Below, one piece after another: positions 38,218-48,825 of a stretch of 64,000 bases of DNA. Location of the stretch: assembly GCF_001742185.1 (NCBI RefSeq), contig NZ_CP015750.1, forward strand, positions 496,001 through 560,000, given 5' to 3'. Origin of the DNA: Pectobacterium wasabiae CFBP 3304 (lineage in GTDB: Bacteria > Pseudomonadota > Gammaproteobacteria > Enterobacterales > Enterobacteriaceae). Every line of letters begins with the position of its first letter. The stretch's first letter is position 1. The notes beneath the pieces were generated by a model that was not told the DNA's origin, made no database searches, and worked only from the letters and a program-made list of their open reading frames with translations. Both the position numbers and the translations under genes were made by a program.

Positions 38218-40695
38218 TTATTGACCAAACATTTCTTTGATCCAGTCAGCGACGCCTTCACCGTTTTGCTGGTCCGGCTGCGCGGAAAGCTGCGGCTGGC
38301 TAGCCTGACACAGCGCCTGCGGATTATCCGTCCAGACCGGCAACACACGCCCAGCGCTGCTACCGTTACAGATAAAGTTACCGCTGGCATCCACCGTCAT
38401 AGTCGTAATACCTTCCGGCGGCGTCAGCATCAATGGCAACGGAGTTTGGTTTTCCAGATAGCGACGATAGATCGTCAGCGCACCGTTCGCGCCGGTCAAC
38501 TTAGCCGGGCCATTGTTATCGCGCCCTACCCAGCTAATCGCCACTTCTTTACCGTCAATCCCGGCAAACCAACTGTCACGCAGGTCATTGGTGGTACCGG
38601 TTTTTGCCGCCAGATGATAATTCGGGAATTTCACTGCCAGCGAACGCGATGTACCCCGTTCGACCACCTGTTGCATACCATACAGCGTCAAATAGGCTGC
38701 CTGCGCCGGAACCGCCCGTTCAGCCTGCGGGAAGCTCTGATACAGCACCGTGCCATCTTCCGCAATCACCGAACGCAGTGAGGAAAGCGGAGCACGATTA
38801 CCGCCGCTGGCGATCGTCTGGTATTCCTGCGCCACTTCCATCGGCGTTAGGCTGATCGCCCCCAACAGCATCGCCGGTACGGGCTGAATTACGTTTTCGG
38901 GGATGCCTAAACGCTTCAACGTTGCCGTGACCTGATCCAGCCCTACGGCCATCCCCAGATTGACGGTCGGGACGTTCAGCGAATTTGCCAGCGCATCGAC
39001 TAACATGACGCGGCCACGGAATTCACGATCGTAGTTCTTAGGCTGCCATAATTGTCCATTAGGCTGCTTGAGCGACAGCGGCTCATCCGCCAACAGGGTA
39101 TTCAAACGATAAGTATCTGGCTGGCTCAATGCCGTCAGGTAAGTCGGCGGCTTCGCCAGCGATCCGACGGGACGACGCGCCTGTAGCGCACGGTTAAACC
39201 CGGCATACTGCGTTTGAGCACCACCAACCATCGCGCGGACTTCGCCACTGAAACGATCGACAATCACCATTGCCGCTTCCAGATCGCTGACGTTACGACC
39301 TGCACGCAGTGCTGGCACGCCCACTTCCACTGCTTTTTCCGCCGCATCCTGCGAGACGGGATCGAGCGTGGTAAAGACCTTCACGCCGGAGAGATCGTTA
39401 ACCTTGTCGCCAAGCCGCTGTTGTAGCTCCTGACGTACCATCTGCATAAACGCGGGCTGAGGACTGATTACGCCGCCTTTCGGCTGTACGCCCAGCGGGC
39501 GCGCACTCAGCATGTTGTACAGATCGGCATCAATTACCTGCTGATTCTGCAACAGGCGCAGCACCAGATTGCGTCGCTCTAACGTAATATCTGGGTTACG
39601 CCATGGGTTGTACAGCGATGCCCCTTTCACCATCCCCACCAGCAGAGCCTGCTGATCGAGACTCAGTTCATTCACCGGACGGCCAAAGTAATACAGGCTG
39701 GCAAGCGGGAAACCACGGATCTGATCGTTACCGCTCTGACCGAGGTACACCTCGTTAAGATACAGCTCAAGGATACGATCCTTGCTGTAGCGGTAATCCA
39801 TAATCAGCGCCATATAGGCTTCGTTAGCTTTACGCCACAGCGAACGTTCGTTGGTCAGGAACAGGTTCTTCACTAACTGCTGCGTCAACGTACTCCCGCC
39901 TTGCACTGCACGTCCGGCGGTGATGTTCGCTAAAAACGCACGACCAATCGAGTACAAACTGATGCCATCGTGCTCATAAAAATGGCGATCTTCGGTCGCA
40001 ACCAGCGTATCCACTAACAGATCGGGGAAACCAGCACGCGGCACGAACAAACGCTGTTCGCCGTTCGGCGACTGCATCATGGTGATCAGTTTTGGATCGA
40101 GACGGAAAAAGCCGAAATTACGCTGGTTGTCCAGGTTCTGGATCTGCGACAAGCGATCGTTGGCAAACGTCAGACGTGCCTGAATCTGCCCTTCTTTTCC
40201 ATCAGGGAAATCAAACGGGCGGCGTAGCATATCGATGCTGTTACCACGCACGCTGAATTCACCCGGACGGGTAATGCGACTCACCTGACGGTATTGCATA
40301 CCTTCCAGCAGGCTAATCATCTCTTTCTGGCTATAGGCCATGCCGGGCTCAAGGTTAACCATCCGTCCATAGACGGCAGCAGGCAATTGCCAGACTTTGC
40401 CTTCAATACGACTACGGATCTGGCTGTCAAGGTACACGCCATAAATCGCCATCGCCACGGCAAAGATCAGGAACAGTTTGATCGCCAGCCCCAGCCAGCG
40501 CCGTCTTCTTTGCGATTTCCGCGTCATGGCATCATCGCCGTCGTAATCATCATCGTCGTCATAGTCGTCCTGATAATCGTCATAGTCATCATCATAGTCG
40601 TCATCCCTGCGACGTCGTATGGCCTGCTTGCGTTCAGGCTTACGTTTTGGCGCTTTCCCTTTACGTCCGATAGGTTCGCGGTCATCCCGAGACAT
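38218..40695 (-). CDS. mrcB: Penicillin-binding protein 1B
   Basis: Bifunctional class A PBP that polymerises and cross-links peptidoglycan. The 825-residue product has a cytoplasmic tail with an unusually Asp-rich stretch (about residues 30-55) bounded by basic clusters, a transmembrane helix (about 67-88), a glycosyltransferase domain with [10 protein letters not shown] (catalytic Glu), and a transpeptidase domain with SLAKP (catalytic Ser), SLN and KTGTT motifs. Size is close to E. coli PBP1B (844). It follows hrpB by 102 bp on the same strand. Confidence 0.97.
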   Translation of the reverse strand: MSRDDREPIGRKGKAPKRKPERKQAIRRRRDDDYDDDYDDYQDDYDDDDDYDGDDAMTRKSQRRRRWLGLAIKLFLIFAVAMAIYGVYLDSQIRSRIEGKVWQLPAAVYGRMVNLEPGMAYSQKEMISLLEGMQYRQVSRITRPGEFSVRGNSIDMLRRPFDFPDGKEGQIQARLTFANDRLSQIQNLDNQRNFGFFRLDPKLITMMQSPNGEQRLFVPRAGFPDLLVDTLVATEDRHFYEHDGISLYSIGRAFLANITAGRAVQGGSTLTQQLVKNLFLTNERSLWRKANEAYMALIMDYRYSKDRILELYLNEVYLGQSGNDQIRGFPLASLYYFGRPVNELSLDQQALLVGMVKGASLYNPWRNPDITLERRNLVLRLLQNQQVIDADLYNMLSARPLGVQPKGGVISPQPAFMQMVRQELQQRLGDKVNDLSGVKVFTTLDPVSQDAAEKAVEVGVPALRAGRNVSDLEAAMVIVDRFSGEVRAMVGGAQTQYAGFNRALQARRPVGSLAKPPTYLTALSQPDTYRLNTLLADEPLSLKQPNGQLWQPKNYDREFRGRVMLVDALANSLNVPTVNLGMAVGLDQVTATLKRLGIPENVIQPVPAMLLGAISLTPMEVAQEYQTIASGGNRAPLSSLRSVIAEDGTVLYQSFPQAERAVPAQAAYLTLYGMQQVVERGTSRSLAVKFPNYHLAAKTGTTNDLRDSWFAGIDGKEVAISWVGRDNNGPAKLTGANGALTIYRRYLENQTPLPLMLTPPEGITTMTVDASGNFICNGSSAGRVLPVWTDNPQALCQASQPQLSAQPDQQNGEGVADWIKEMFGQ

Positions 40696-40797
40696 TACAA
40701 TAACTTCTCCATCAGGTTGTTCACGGCTATCAGCTCTGCGCTCAAGCCGCCTACTCTGTTTCCAGCTCCCTTTTTGGGAAAGCGGAAACGTCTGAAA

Positions 40798-43248
40798 TTA
40801 GTGATTCTGATATTTCTTGGTACGCCTCGTCGGAGCCGTATTCGCCGGATCGTCCGGCCAGACATGTTTGGGGTAACGCCCCTTCATTTCTTTTTGCACC
40901 TCGCGGTAAGTGCCTTGCCAAAATGCGGCTAAATCCCGCGTAATCTGTAATGGACGCTGTGCTGGTGATAAAAGTTCCAACACCAGCGCCACACGACCTT
41001 CCGCCAGCAGCGGACTCTGCTGCTCGCCGAACATTTCCTGCATCCGTACCGACAGCACCGGTGGCTTATCGTCATAATAGGCAATGGGCAAACGGCTACC
41101 GCCGGGCGCGGTGTAGTGCGTGGGCAGCGCACTATCCAACCGCTGGCGTAGCGACCAGTCCAACAGCCGCAACAGGGCATCGCTTAAATTAATCTGGTGC
41201 AGCGCACGTAAATCGCGCACGCCAGACAGTGACGGCTGCAACCAGATCTCCAGCGTTGCCAGTAGCGTGTCGTCATCCACCTGCGGCCAGTCAACCTCAG
41301 GTAACCACTGGCAAGCACACTGTAGCCGCGCGCGTAGCTGCAACGCTGCGGCATCCCAATTTAATGCTTTAAGCCCCTGCTCCCGAATCCAGAATAGCAT
41401 CGCCTGCTGTAATGCCTCATCGGAAGGCTTATTCAACGGGCGTGTTCGCAGAACCAGACAACCTATCTGGTCGCGCTGGCTGGCGCGCAGAGTACCCTTT
41501 TCTTCGTCCCAGTGCACCACGTTACGTTCATTTATTAATCCAGATAACCGCCGTTCCAGCCGTTCAATATCCAACGGCAACGCCAGTAGGATCCGCGCGT
41601 CTGCACTCTGACTATTCTGCAATAGCGCCGGAGCCAGCAGCCACTCGTTGCCTGACAACGCGTCATCCGCCGACATCATCGCGCCGCTACCGTTAGCGAG
41701 TTGGTAACGCCCATCCTGACTGCGCCGCCGGGCGATACGGTCAGGGAAAGCCTGTGCCAGCAGCCAGTCGGCTTCTCCGCCGTCAATTCGTTCCGAAGCC
41801 GTCGATAAACGGCGCGTTAACTGCTTTGCCCGCCGTAGCCAGTGCGGCAATGGGCGATGCAGCCAGTCAGCCAGATTGATCGATCCGCTACGCGGTGGCT
41901 CTTCAAGTATCGCCGCCAGGCACCCTGCGGTAGCCAACGCATCTGGACCTTGCTGTGACGCGGCATACAGCATCGTCGCCAAACGAGCATCGCTGCCGAG
42001 TGCCGCAATCTTGCGCCCCTCGGCGGTCAACCGCCCATGTTCATCAGTGATACCAAGCTGGCGCAGCAGTTGACGTGCGGCATAAAGCGCAGGTGCTGGC
42101 GGCGTATCCAGCCAGGTTAACTGCGCCACATCGGTACAGCCCCACTGTAGTAAATCCAGCCAGACGCTGCTTAAATCACTATTCAGGATCTCGGCTTCGC
42201 TTTGTACTGCCGCACGTTCGGCCTGTTCACGAGAGCACAAATGCCAGCAAATACCGGGACTTAAACGTCCCGCACGCCCCGCGCGCTGAATCATAGATGC
42301 CTGACTGATGCGCTGTGTCACCAACCGAGTGACGCCGCTTTTTACATCAAAGCTGGCTACGCGTTCAAGGCCGCAGTCCACCACCAGCCGGATACCTTCA
42401 ATTGTCAGACTGGTTTCCGCAATATTGGTGGCTAACACCACCTTACGACGACCTGGACCCGCAGGCAGAATGGCCTTTTGCTGCTCCGCCAGCGTCAATG
42501 CGCCATATAAAGGGCAGAGATCCGTCTCACTCGACACGCTATTTTCCAGCAGCGCCTGCACGCGGCGAATTTCCGCGACGCCGGGCAGAAACAGCAACAG
42601 AGAGCCGTCTTCTTCACTGAGCAGACGCCGCACCTGCCGTGCAGCGCCCTCTTCTAAACGTTCCTGGCTATTTAGCGGTGCATAACACCGTTCTACCGGG
42701 TAGCTGCGACCTTCGGAAACCACGCAGACGGCTTCCGGCAGCAGCATCGCCAGCCGCGCATTGTCGAGTGTCGCCGACATAATCAGCAGTTTTAAATCGT
42801 CGCGCAGCCCTTGTTGCACATCAAGCAGCAACGCCAATGCCAAATCGGCCTGCACGCTGCGCTCATGGAATTCATCAAGGATAATCAGCGCTACGCCTTG
42901 CAATTCCGCATCCTGTTGCAGCAAACGGGTTAACATACCTTCGGTGACAACTTCCAGCGTCGTTGAATTGCTCACGCAGGTTTCCGAGCGCATCCGATAA
43001 CCTATCGTTTGCCCCGGTTCTTCACCTAACTGCTGTGCCAACCGCCAGGCAACGCTCTTCGCTGCCAGTCGGCGCGGCTCCAGCATGATAATGCGCCCGT
43101 TCAAATTGCCCTGTTGCAGTAATTGCAACGGCAGCCAGGTTGATTTCCCCGCCCCCGTTGGGGCATTGAGCAGCACCTGAGGCGCAGTATGTAGCGCCAT
43201 TATCACATCATCCAGCACGGCGCTGACGGGCGGTAAAATCACAGACAT
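40798..43248 (-). CDS. hrpB: ATP-dependent helicase HrpB
   Basis: DEAH/DExH-box family helicase of 816 residues, role unknown in most bacteria. Walker A APTGAGKST (29-37), the DEFH box in LDEFHERS, SAT (IMSATLD) and motif VI QRAGRAGR are all present, followed by the HrpB C-terminal domain. The gene order hrpB-mrcB-fhu and divergent thpR is as in E. coli. Confidence 0.96.
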   Translation of the reverse strand: MSVILPPVSAVLDDVIMALHTAPQVLLNAPTGAGKSTWLPLQLLQQGNLNGRIIMLEPRRLAAKSVAWRLAQQLGEEPGQTIGYRMRSETCVSNSTTLEVVTEGMLTRLLQQDAELQGVALIILDEFHERSVQADLALALLLDVQQGLRDDLKLLIMSATLDNARLAMLLPEAVCVVSEGRSYPVERCYAPLNSQERLEEGAARQVRRLLSEEDGSLLLFLPGVAEIRRVQALLENSVSSETDLCPLYGALTLAEQQKAILPAGPGRRKVVLATNIAETSLTIEGIRLVVDCGLERVASFDVKSGVTRLVTQRISQASMIQRAGRAGRLSPGICWHLCSREQAERAAVQSEAEILNSDLSSVWLDLLQWGCTDVAQLTWLDTPPAPALYAARQLLRQLGITDEHGRLTAEGRKIAALGSDARLATMLYAASQQGPDALATAGCLAAILEEPPRSGSINLADWLHRPLPHWLRRAKQLTRRLSTASERIDGGEADWLLAQAFPDRIARRRSQDGRYQLANGSGAMMSADDALSGNEWLLAPALLQNSQSADARILLALPLDIERLERRLSGLINERNVVHWDEEKGTLRASQRDQIGCLVLRTRPLNKPSDEALQQAMLFWIREQGLKALNWDAAALQLRARLQCACQWLPEVDWPQVDDDTLLATLEIWLQPSLSGVRDLRALHQINLSDALLRLLDWSLRQRLDSALPTHYTAPGGSRLPIAYYDDKPPVLSVRMQEMFGEQQSPLLAEGRVALVLELLSPAQRPLQITRDLAAFWQGTYREVQKEMKGRYPKHVWPDDPANTAPTRRTKKYQNH

Positions 43249-43281
43249 CTCCGTATAAGGTTAACTTTCAGCGGCGGGCAT

Positions 43282-43314
43282 TGTAGCATCTGGATGAATG
43301 TAGCATCGGATGGA
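43282..43314. repeat. Short direct repeat in the hrpB/thpR divergent promoter
   Basis: TGTAGCATCTGGATGAA followed by TGTAGCATCGGATGGA: two near-identical tandem units of 17 and 16 bp. Purpose unknown. Confidence 0.5.
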
Positions 43315-43335
43315 ATCAGAACAAGAGAGAGCACC

Positions 43336-43878
43336 ATGCCACCCACCCGCCGCCTGTTTTTTGCCTTATCACTGCCGGAAGCCACACAGCAAGAGATTAT
43401 CCGCTGGCGTGCCGAACACTTCCCTCTGGACGCTGGCCGTCCAATCGCCGCAGCCAATCTTCATCTGACGCTGGCATTTTTAGGCGATGTGAGTGAGCAA
43501 AAGGCGCAGGTCTTACAGACCTTAGCAAGCCGTATCCGCCAGCCCGCGTTTCCCCTCACGCTGAATGATGCCGGACACTGGCCGCGTCCCGGCGTGGTCT
43601 GGCTGGGCTGCCGCCGTGCACCGCGTGGATTATTACAGCTCGCGGAACTGTTGCGCTCTCAGGCCGCACGCAACGGCTGCTATCAAACGGCTTTGCCTTT
43701 TCACCCACATATTACGTTATTGCGCGGTGCCACTCGACCTGTGGCAATTCCCCCAGCGACGTTCAGTTGGCAGGACGATATGACGCACTTTTCCCTTTAT
43801 CAGTCACTTTTCGACAACGGTAAAACCCGCTATCAAAAGCTGGAAAGCTGGTCATTTATTAAACAAGAAAACAGTTAG
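43336..43878 (+). CDS. thpR: RNA 2',3'-cyclic phosphodiesterase ThpR (LigT family)
   Basis: 2H-superfamily phosphoesterase of 180 residues (E. coli 176) that opens 2',3'-cyclic phosphates and can join tRNA halves in vitro. The two catalytic HxTx motifs are HLTLAFLG and HITLLRG. I place the start at MPPTRRLFFAL, 7 bp after a GAGAG stretch, rather than the in-frame ATG at 43294. A palindromic element starts 4 bp after its stop. Confidence 0.93.
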   Translation: MPPTRRLFFALSLPEATQQEIIRWRAEHFPLDAGRPIAAANLHLTLAFLGDVSEQKAQVLQTLASRIRQPAFPLTLNDAGHWPRPGVVWLGCRRAPRGLLQLAELLRSQAARNGCYQTALPFHPHITLLRGATRPVAIPPATFSWQDDMTHFSLYQSLFDNGKTRYQKLESWSFIKQENS

Positions 43879-43881
43879 ATA

Positions 43882-44145
43882 TACCCTAAATAATTCGAGT
43901 TGCATGACAAAACGTTAGCGTTTTGAACAACGCTCTGCGTTGACCCTTTAGGGCAAGGCCCATTTATGGCCTTGTAACGCGGCAACCGAGCGAATCCCCA
44001 GGAGCTTACACAGGTAAGTGACTGGGGTAAGTAAGGACAAATTGGTTTAGCCAATTTGAACGCCGTTTACGGCGGCCCTTCAGGGCGAGGCTCAGAGATG
44101 AGCCGAGTATTGCCAACGCACAAGCAGCTTGAAGTATGACGGGTA
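43882..44145. repeat. Palindromic element copy C (264 bp)
   Basis: Ends TACCCTAAATAATTCGAG and CTTGAAGTATGACGGGTA as in copy A, but the interior carries extra modules: AAAACG/CGTTTT, CCC-TTTA-GGG, AAGGCC/GGCCTT, AAATTGG/CCAATTT, CGCCG/CGGCG and CCC-TTCA-GGGCGAGGC-loop-GCC. The CCCCA (43996-44000) / TGGGG (44023-44027) stem is kept. It fills the thpR-sfsA gap. The modules match those in the tRNA-Lys tandem repeat. Confidence 0.85.
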
Positions 44146-44168
44146 TAAACGAATAAAACAGGATACGC

Positions 44169-44873
44169 ATGAACTATACCCCACGCCTACAACCTGCTCG
44201 CTTGATTAAACGTTACAAACGCTTTTTGGCCGATGTCGTGACGCCGGAAGGCGAAACGCTCACGCTGCACTGTGCCAACACCGGTGCCATGACGGGCTGT
44301 GCCACACCCGGTGATACCGTCTGGTACTCAACGTCCGATAACCCTAAACGTAAGTATCCGCAAAGTTGGGAACTGACTGAAACGCAACAAAATCACTGGA
44401 TTTGTGTCAATACTCTGCGTGCCAACACATTATTGTACGAAGCCTTATTAGAGAATCGCATAGAAGAGCTGGCGGGCTATCCGGACATAAAAACGGAAGT
44501 GAAATATGGTACGGAAAACAGCCGAATCGACCTGCTTTTACAGGCGACAGATAAGATTGACTGCTATATTGAGGTGAAATCTGTCACATTATTGCAACAT
44601 GAATGTGGTTACTTTCCCGATGCGGTTACACTCAGAGGGCAAAAGCATCTGCGTGAACTGCAACAGATGGTCTCTAATGGAAAACGCGCCGTCCTTTTTT
44701 TCGCCGTTCTTCATTCAGGGATCCAGCAGGTTTCTCCTGCCCGGCATATTGATTCACGCTATGCAGAATTATTTATCGAAGCACAGCAGGCAGGGGTTGA
44801 AATTTTATGTTACGGCTCCACATTATGCCCTGACGGTATTAAATTGACGCATAAGCTACCGTTATTGGGATGA
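44169..44873 (+). CDS. sfsA: Sugar fermentation stimulation protein SfsA
   Basis: A 234-residue nucleic-acid-binding protein with a nuclease-like fold, the same length as E. coli SfsA. Overexpression in E. coli raises maltose metabolism; the true role is uncertain. Conserved stretches include [25 protein letters not shown] and YIEVKSVTL, the last resembling a PD-(D/E)xK core. It precedes dksA as in E. coli. Confidence 0.95.
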   Translation: MNYTPRLQPARLIKRYKRFLADVVTPEGETLTLHCANTGAMTGCATPGDTVWYSTSDNPKRKYPQSWELTETQQNHWICVNTLRANTLLYEALLENRIEELAGYPDIKTEVKYGTENSRIDLLLQATDKIDCYIEVKSVTLLQHECGYFPDAVTLRGQKHLRELQQMVSNGKRAVLFFAVLHSGIQQVSPARHIDSRYAELFIEAQQAGVEILCYGSTLCPDGIKLTHKLPLLG

Positions 44874-45141
44874 CGTACAAGCATTGCATAACACGCCAAA
44901 CGTACCACTAAAGGCGTAACACATTGTTTATTATTTAATGTAAGCAGGTTGTTCCTCACACTTTATCAGGCCGGTGTCAGGAAGCATTGCCAACCCCATC
45001 TTCATCTGCTATTTATAGCGGCCTGTTTTTTCCCCCCTTTGGGGGCCGATATACCCAGATAGCTGAAGTTCTGGTCAACAACGCCGCAACTTCACTGCAT
45101 AAAAGGGTATTATGCGTGTCGTGTTATGTAGGAGAAGCAAC
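44874..45141. other. Intergenic, dksA promoter region
   Basis: 268 bp without a gene. It contains a C-run/G-run hairpin (CCCCCCTTTGGGGG, about 45034-45048). The dksA promoter presumably lies here, but no clear consensus elements were assigned. Confidence 0.4.
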
Positions 45142-45597
45142 ATGCAAGAAGGGCAAAATCGTAAGACATCTTCTCTGAGCATTCTCGCAATTGCCGGAGT
45201 AGAGCCGTACCAAGAAAAGCCGGGCGAAGAGTATATGAACGACGCTCAACTGGCTCATTTCAAGCGTATTCTTGAAGCATGGCGCAACCAACTCATGGAT
45301 GAAGTGGATCGGACTGTATCGCACATGCGCGATGAAGCCGCTAATTTTCCCGATCCCGTGGATCGCGCGGCGCAGGAAGAAGAGTTCAGTCTCGAACTGC
45401 GTAACCGTGACCGTGAGCGCAAGCTGATCAAGAAAATCGCCAAAACGCTGGTGAAAATCGAAGATGAGGATTTCGGATTCTGTGAATCCTGTGGCGTCGA
45501 GATTGGCATCCGCCGTCTGGAGGCTCGTCCGACTGCCGATCTATGTATCGACTGCAAAACACTGGCAGAGATACGCGAAAAACAAATGGCAGGATAA
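45142..45597 (+). CDS. dksA: RNA polymerase-binding transcription factor DksA
   Basis: Secondary-channel factor that, with ppGpp, represses stable RNA promoters and activates amino-acid operons. The 151 residues are nearly identical to E. coli DksA: coiled-coil with the tip residues in [13 protein letters not shown] and the zinc finger CESCG-N17-CIDC. The ATG at 45142 follows GGAGAAGCAAC; the frame opens earlier at 45112 without support. It would act on the tRNA operon in this window, whose discriminator is GC-rich. Confidence 0.97.
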   Translation: MQEGQNRKTSSLSILAIAGVEPYQEKPGEEYMNDAQLAHFKRILEAWRNQLMDEVDRTVSHMRDEAANFPDPVDRAAQEEEFSLELRNRDRERKLIKKIAKTLVKIEDEDFGFCESCGVEIGIRRLEARPTADLCIDCKTLAEIREKQMAG

Positions 45598-45608
45598 TTT
45601 TCCTGTCC

Positions 45609-45642
45609 AAAATCGGCTCCTGCCACTCGCAGGGGCCGTTTT
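45609..45642 (+). terminator. Terminator after dksA
   Basis: CGGCTCCTGC-CACTC-GCAGGGGCCG with a TTTT tail and AAAA upstream, 12 bp after the dksA stop. Confidence 0.8.
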
Positions 45643-45724
45643 CGGATAATTTACTGCTGATGAATGGCATTCATCACTCTATCTTCTGTCTGGATAAACG
45701 CTGACGAGATAGCACCAACCTCTT

Positions 45725-46693
45725 ATGTCTGTGACCGATTGTTTTACCCAAGCTAATAATTTTACCCAAATTAATCATTTTACCGAAACTCATCGTTATG
45801 TCGGGCGTTTTGCTCCATCTCCCTCTGGTGACCTGCATTTTGGCTCACTGATCGCCGCACTAGGTAGTTATCTTCAAGCTCGTTCCCAACAAGGGCGCTG
45901 GCTGGTACGCATTGAAGATATCGATCCTCCACGGGAAATTCCCGGAGCCGCTTCCCGCATACTGGCACAGCTAGAGCACTACGGTCTGCACTGGGACGGT
46001 GAGGTGGTTTATCAGTCACAGCGTCATGCACGTTATCGCGAAATTCTTCAGAAACTTCAACAGCAGGGAATGAGCTATTACTGCACCTGTACGCGTAGCC
46101 GTATTCAGCAGCTAGGTGGGCACTATGATGGGTATTGCCGAACCCGCAACCTGCCCGCCGATAACGCGGCATTACGCCTGCGCCAGACGACGCCAGTATT
46201 GCACTTTTACGATAGATTGCGTGGCGATCTGTATGCCGACCACGCGCTCGCTCAGGAAGATTTTATTATCCACCGCCGCGACGGGCTATTTGCCTATAAT
46301 CTGGCCGTGGTGATCGATGATAACGATCAGGGGATTACCGAGATCGTGCGCGGTGCCGATCTTATCGAGCCCACTGTTCGGCAAATCTCGCTCTATCGCC
46401 AGTTGGGTTACACGCTCCCCACCTACGTTCATCTGCCGCTGGTGCTGAATACTGAGGGAAATAAGCTTTCCAAACAAAATCATGCCCCCTCACTACCGAA
46501 CGGCGATCCGCGTCCAGCGCTGCTTGCCGCACTGCAATTTTTGCATCAACCGCTGCCAGAAAACAGCCAAGATATGACACTTGCCGCGCTTCTGGCATGG
46601 TCTGTCGCACACTGGTCCTTGGATACCGTCCCGTTACAAGCAGCAATAAACGCGTCCGCGATCACATCAGCATTCTCAAAGGGGCATTGGTGA
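45725..46693 (+). CDS. gluQ: Glutamyl-queuosine tRNA(Asp) synthetase
   Basis: GltX paralogue lacking the anticodon-binding domain; attaches glutamate to queuosine at position 34 of tRNA-Asp (such a tRNA-Asp is encoded at 62.7 kb). The 322 residues show the [15 protein letters not shown] class I motif, zinc ligands in YYCTCTRSR and GHYDGYC, and KLSKQ. The N-terminus has an extension of about 18 residues built from three 6-residue units ([18 protein letters not shown]) that E. coli GluQ (308 aa) lacks. No other ATG lies before the conserved YVGRF, so the extension is probably translated. The ribosome-binding site is weak. Confidence 0.93.
   Translation: MSVTDCFTQANNFTQINHFTETHRYVGRFAPSPSGDLHFGSLIAALGSYLQARSQQGRWLVRIEDIDPPREIPGAASRILAQLEHYGLHWDGEVVYQSQRHARYREILQKLQQQGMSYYCTCTRSRIQQLGGHYDGYCRTRNLPADNAALRLRQTTPVLHFYDRLRGDLYADHALAQEDFIIHRRDGLFAYNLAVVIDDNDQGITEIVRGADLIEPTVRQISLYRQLGYTLPTYVHLPLVLNTEGNKLSKQNHAPSLPNGDPRPALLAALQFLHQPLPENSQDMTLAALLAWSVAHWSLDTVPLQAAINASAITSAFSKGHW
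45742..45795 (+). repeat. Three 18-bp tandem units inside the gluQ 5' end
   Basis: Units TTTTACCCAAGCTAATAA, TTTTACCCAAATTAATCA and TTTTACCGAAACTCATCG are in frame and encode the repeated N-terminal residues of GluQ. Confidence 0.8.
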
Positions 46694-46799
46694 GCTATCA
46701 TTAGCCGCTATTTTTCGTGGCGCGCCATCCTTAGCCGCCCCTTTGGGGGGCGACGCCAATGCTGTGCTGTTGATTTATCCATCACTATCGAGGTGTATT

Positions 46800-48212
46800 A
46801 TCTTTTCCCGAGTTGCTAATTTTTGTCGTAAAGTACTGAATCGTGAGAACGAAATGGTCGAATCAGAGGAACCACGTCAGCATCTGACGGTGATCCCGCG
46901 TGACCAACATACTATTTCACGCAGTGACATCAGCGATAACGCGCTGAAAGTACTTTATCGCCTGAATAAAGCGGGCTACGAAGCTTATCTGGTTGGCGGC
47001 GGAGTACGCGATCTGCTGCTGGGCAAAAAGCCGAAGGATTTTGATATCACCACTAACGCCACGCCCGATCAGGTGCGCAAGTTGTTCCGCAACTGTCGTT
47101 TAGTTGGGCGTCGTTTCCGTCTCGCACATATCATGTTCGGGCCAGAGGTGATTGAAGTTGCCACGTTCCGTGGTCACCACGATCAGCATCAGGAGCAGCA
47201 AGAAGTCAAAAACTCTTCTCAGCAGGCTCAGAGCGGCATGCTGTTGCGCGATAACATTTTTGGTTCGGTAGAAGAAGACGCTCAACGCCGTGATTTCTCG
47301 ATCAATAGCCTCTACTACAGCATTGCTGATTTCAGTGTTCGCGATTATACCAATGGCCTGAACGATCTGCGTCAGGGTGTCATTCGCATGATCGGCGATC
47401 CTGAAACGCGCTACCGAGAAGATCCCGTGCGCATGCTGCGTGCCGTTCGTTTCGCCGCCAAGCTGAACATGACCGTCAGCCCAGAAACTGCCGAACCGAT
47501 TCCTCGTCTAGCCTCATTGCTGCACGATATTCCCGCCGCGCGGATGTTTGAAGAGTCGCTGAAGCTGCTTCAGTCAGGCTATGGCTATCCAACCTATAAA
47601 ATGCTGTGTGAATATCAACTGTTCCAGCCGCTTTTTCCGCTGCTGAGCCGTCATTTCACACCAAACGGCGATTCCACGCTGGAACGCATGGTTGCTCAGG
47701 TGTTGAAAAACACCGATCAGCGTTTGCAAAACGACATGCGGGTAAATCCGGCATTTTTGTTCTCCGCCATGCTGTGGTATCCGCTGATTGAACATGCGCA
47801 AAAGCTGGCTCAGGAAAGCGGTCTGGCCTACTTCGATGCGTTCGCGCTGGCAATGAACGATGTACTGGACGAACAGTGCCGTTCTCTGGCGATCCCTAAG
47901 CGTATTACCTCGTTAGTCCGCGATATTTGGCAACTACAGACGCGCCTGTCTCGTCGTCAGGGTAAGCGCGCTTACAAGCTAATGGAACATCCTAAATTCC
48001 GCGCCGCGTATGACCTATTGTGCCTGCGTGCCGAAATCGAAAACCATCAGGAGCTGTTGCGTCTGGCTCAGTGGTGGGGAGAATTCCAGGTTGCGACACC
48101 GCCACGCCAACAAACCATGCTGAGATCGCTGGATGACGGCCCGACACCACATCGTCGCTCCCGCCCTCGTCGTCCACGTAAACCGACGACGGCACGCAGG
48201 GATCAAGCCTGA
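46800..48212 (+). CDS. pcnB: Poly(A) polymerase I
   Basis: Adds poly(A) tails that promote RNA decay and controls ColE1-type plasmid copy number. Class II nucleotidyltransferase motif [19 protein letters not shown], a central RNA-binding domain with [14 protein letters not shown], and an Arg-rich C-terminus. Alignment to E. coli [12 protein letters not shown] puts the start at an ATC (46800), with an ATT at the preceding codon (46797); GAGG lies at 46790-46793. E. coli pcnB is known to start at AUU. This gives 470 residues (E. coli 465). An ATG at 46854 would drop the conserved N-terminus. Confidence 0.93.
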   Translation: MFSRVANFCRKVLNRENEMVESEEPRQHLTVIPRDQHTISRSDISDNALKVLYRLNKAGYEAYLVGGGVRDLLLGKKPKDFDITTNATPDQVRKLFRNCRLVGRRFRLAHIMFGPEVIEVATFRGHHDQHQEQQEVKNSSQQAQSGMLLRDNIFGSVEEDAQRRDFSINSLYYSIADFSVRDYTNGLNDLRQGVIRMIGDPETRYREDPVRMLRAVRFAAKLNMTVSPETAEPIPRLASLLHDIPAARMFEESLKLLQSGYGYPTYKMLCEYQLFQPLFPLLSRHFTPNGDSTLERMVAQVLKNTDQRLQNDMRVNPAFLFSAMLWYPLIEHAQKLAQESGLAYFDAFALAMNDVLDEQCRSLAIPKRITSLVRDIWQLQTRLSRRQGKRAYKLMEHPKFRAAYDLLCLRAEIENHQELLRLAQWWGEFQVATPPRQQTMLRSLDDGPTPHRRSRPRRPRKPTTARRDQA

Positions 48213-48709
48213 TGGCACGCGTGTATCTGGCGCTGGGCAGCAATCTTGCCCAGCCTTTGCAACAGGTACGCGCCGCACTGGCTGCGCTGGATACGATTCC
48301 ACAGACTCACGTCGTTCGCTGTTCCTCGTTTTATCGTAGCCGCCCGCTCGGCCCACAGGATCAGCCGGATTATCTTAATGCCGTCGTTGAACTGGAAACT
48401 GCATTAGCCGCCGAGTCATTGCTCGATTGCACACAGGCTATTGAGCTGGAACAAGGCCGCGAACGTAAAGCGCACCGCTGGGGCCCGCGCACGTTGGATC
48501 TGGACATCCTGCTGTTCGGTGATGCCACTATCCAGACGGAACGTCTGACAGTGCCGCATTACGATATGAAAAATCGTGAATTCATGCTCTACCCGCTCGC
48601 AGAAATCGCCCCTGATCTGACATTCCCCGACGGCGAAACGCTCGTGCAACGACTAACCCATGTCGATCGCAACGGTCTGACATTGTGGAACGACAACAAT
48701 CCCACCTGA
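48212..48709 (+). CDS. folK: 2-amino-4-hydroxy-6-hydroxymethyldihydropteridine pyrophosphokinase
   Basis: Folate-pathway HPPK that transfers pyrophosphate from ATP to the pterin. The 165 residues (E. coli 159) contain the N-terminal VYLALGSNL and the ATP/metal motif GPRTLDLDILLFG. Its ATG overlaps the pcnB stop in TGATG, so the two are translationally coupled, as in E. coli. Confidence 0.96.
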   Translation: MARVYLALGSNLAQPLQQVRAALAALDTIPQTHVVRCSSFYRSRPLGPQDQPDYLNAVVELETALAAESLLDCTQAIELEQGRERKAHRWGPRTLDLDILLFGDATIQTERLTVPHYDMKNREFMLYPLAEIAPDLTFPDGETLVQRLTHVDRNGLTLWNDNNPT

Positions 48710-48716
48710 GCCACAA

Positions 48717-48754
48717 TAACGCCAACAGACAAGCAGATTGAAGCATGGCGGGTA
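48717..48754. repeat. Right-end remnant of the palindromic element
   Basis: GCCAACAGACAAGCAGATTGAAGCATGGCGGGTA matches the right end of copies A-C (GCCAACGCAC..CTTGAAGTATGACGGGTA). No left end is present. It lies between folK and panB. Confidence 0.65.
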
Positions 48755-48825
48755 TATCGCTACACGTCGGCTTACATTAGAATGTTCCCCTCAATTCTTC
48801 GCCCTATTGACATAGGAAGACCGTC

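Noticed and set aside
40560..40620. Asp-rich repeat in PBP1B as a possible frameshift or contamination
   Set aside because: The reading frame is intact on both sides, and charged, poorly conserved cytoplasmic tails are normal for PBP1B.
42308..42685. Long plus-strand open frames inside hrpB and similar antisense frames elsewhere
   Set aside because: They are shadows of real genes with no ribosome-binding sites or recognisable domains.
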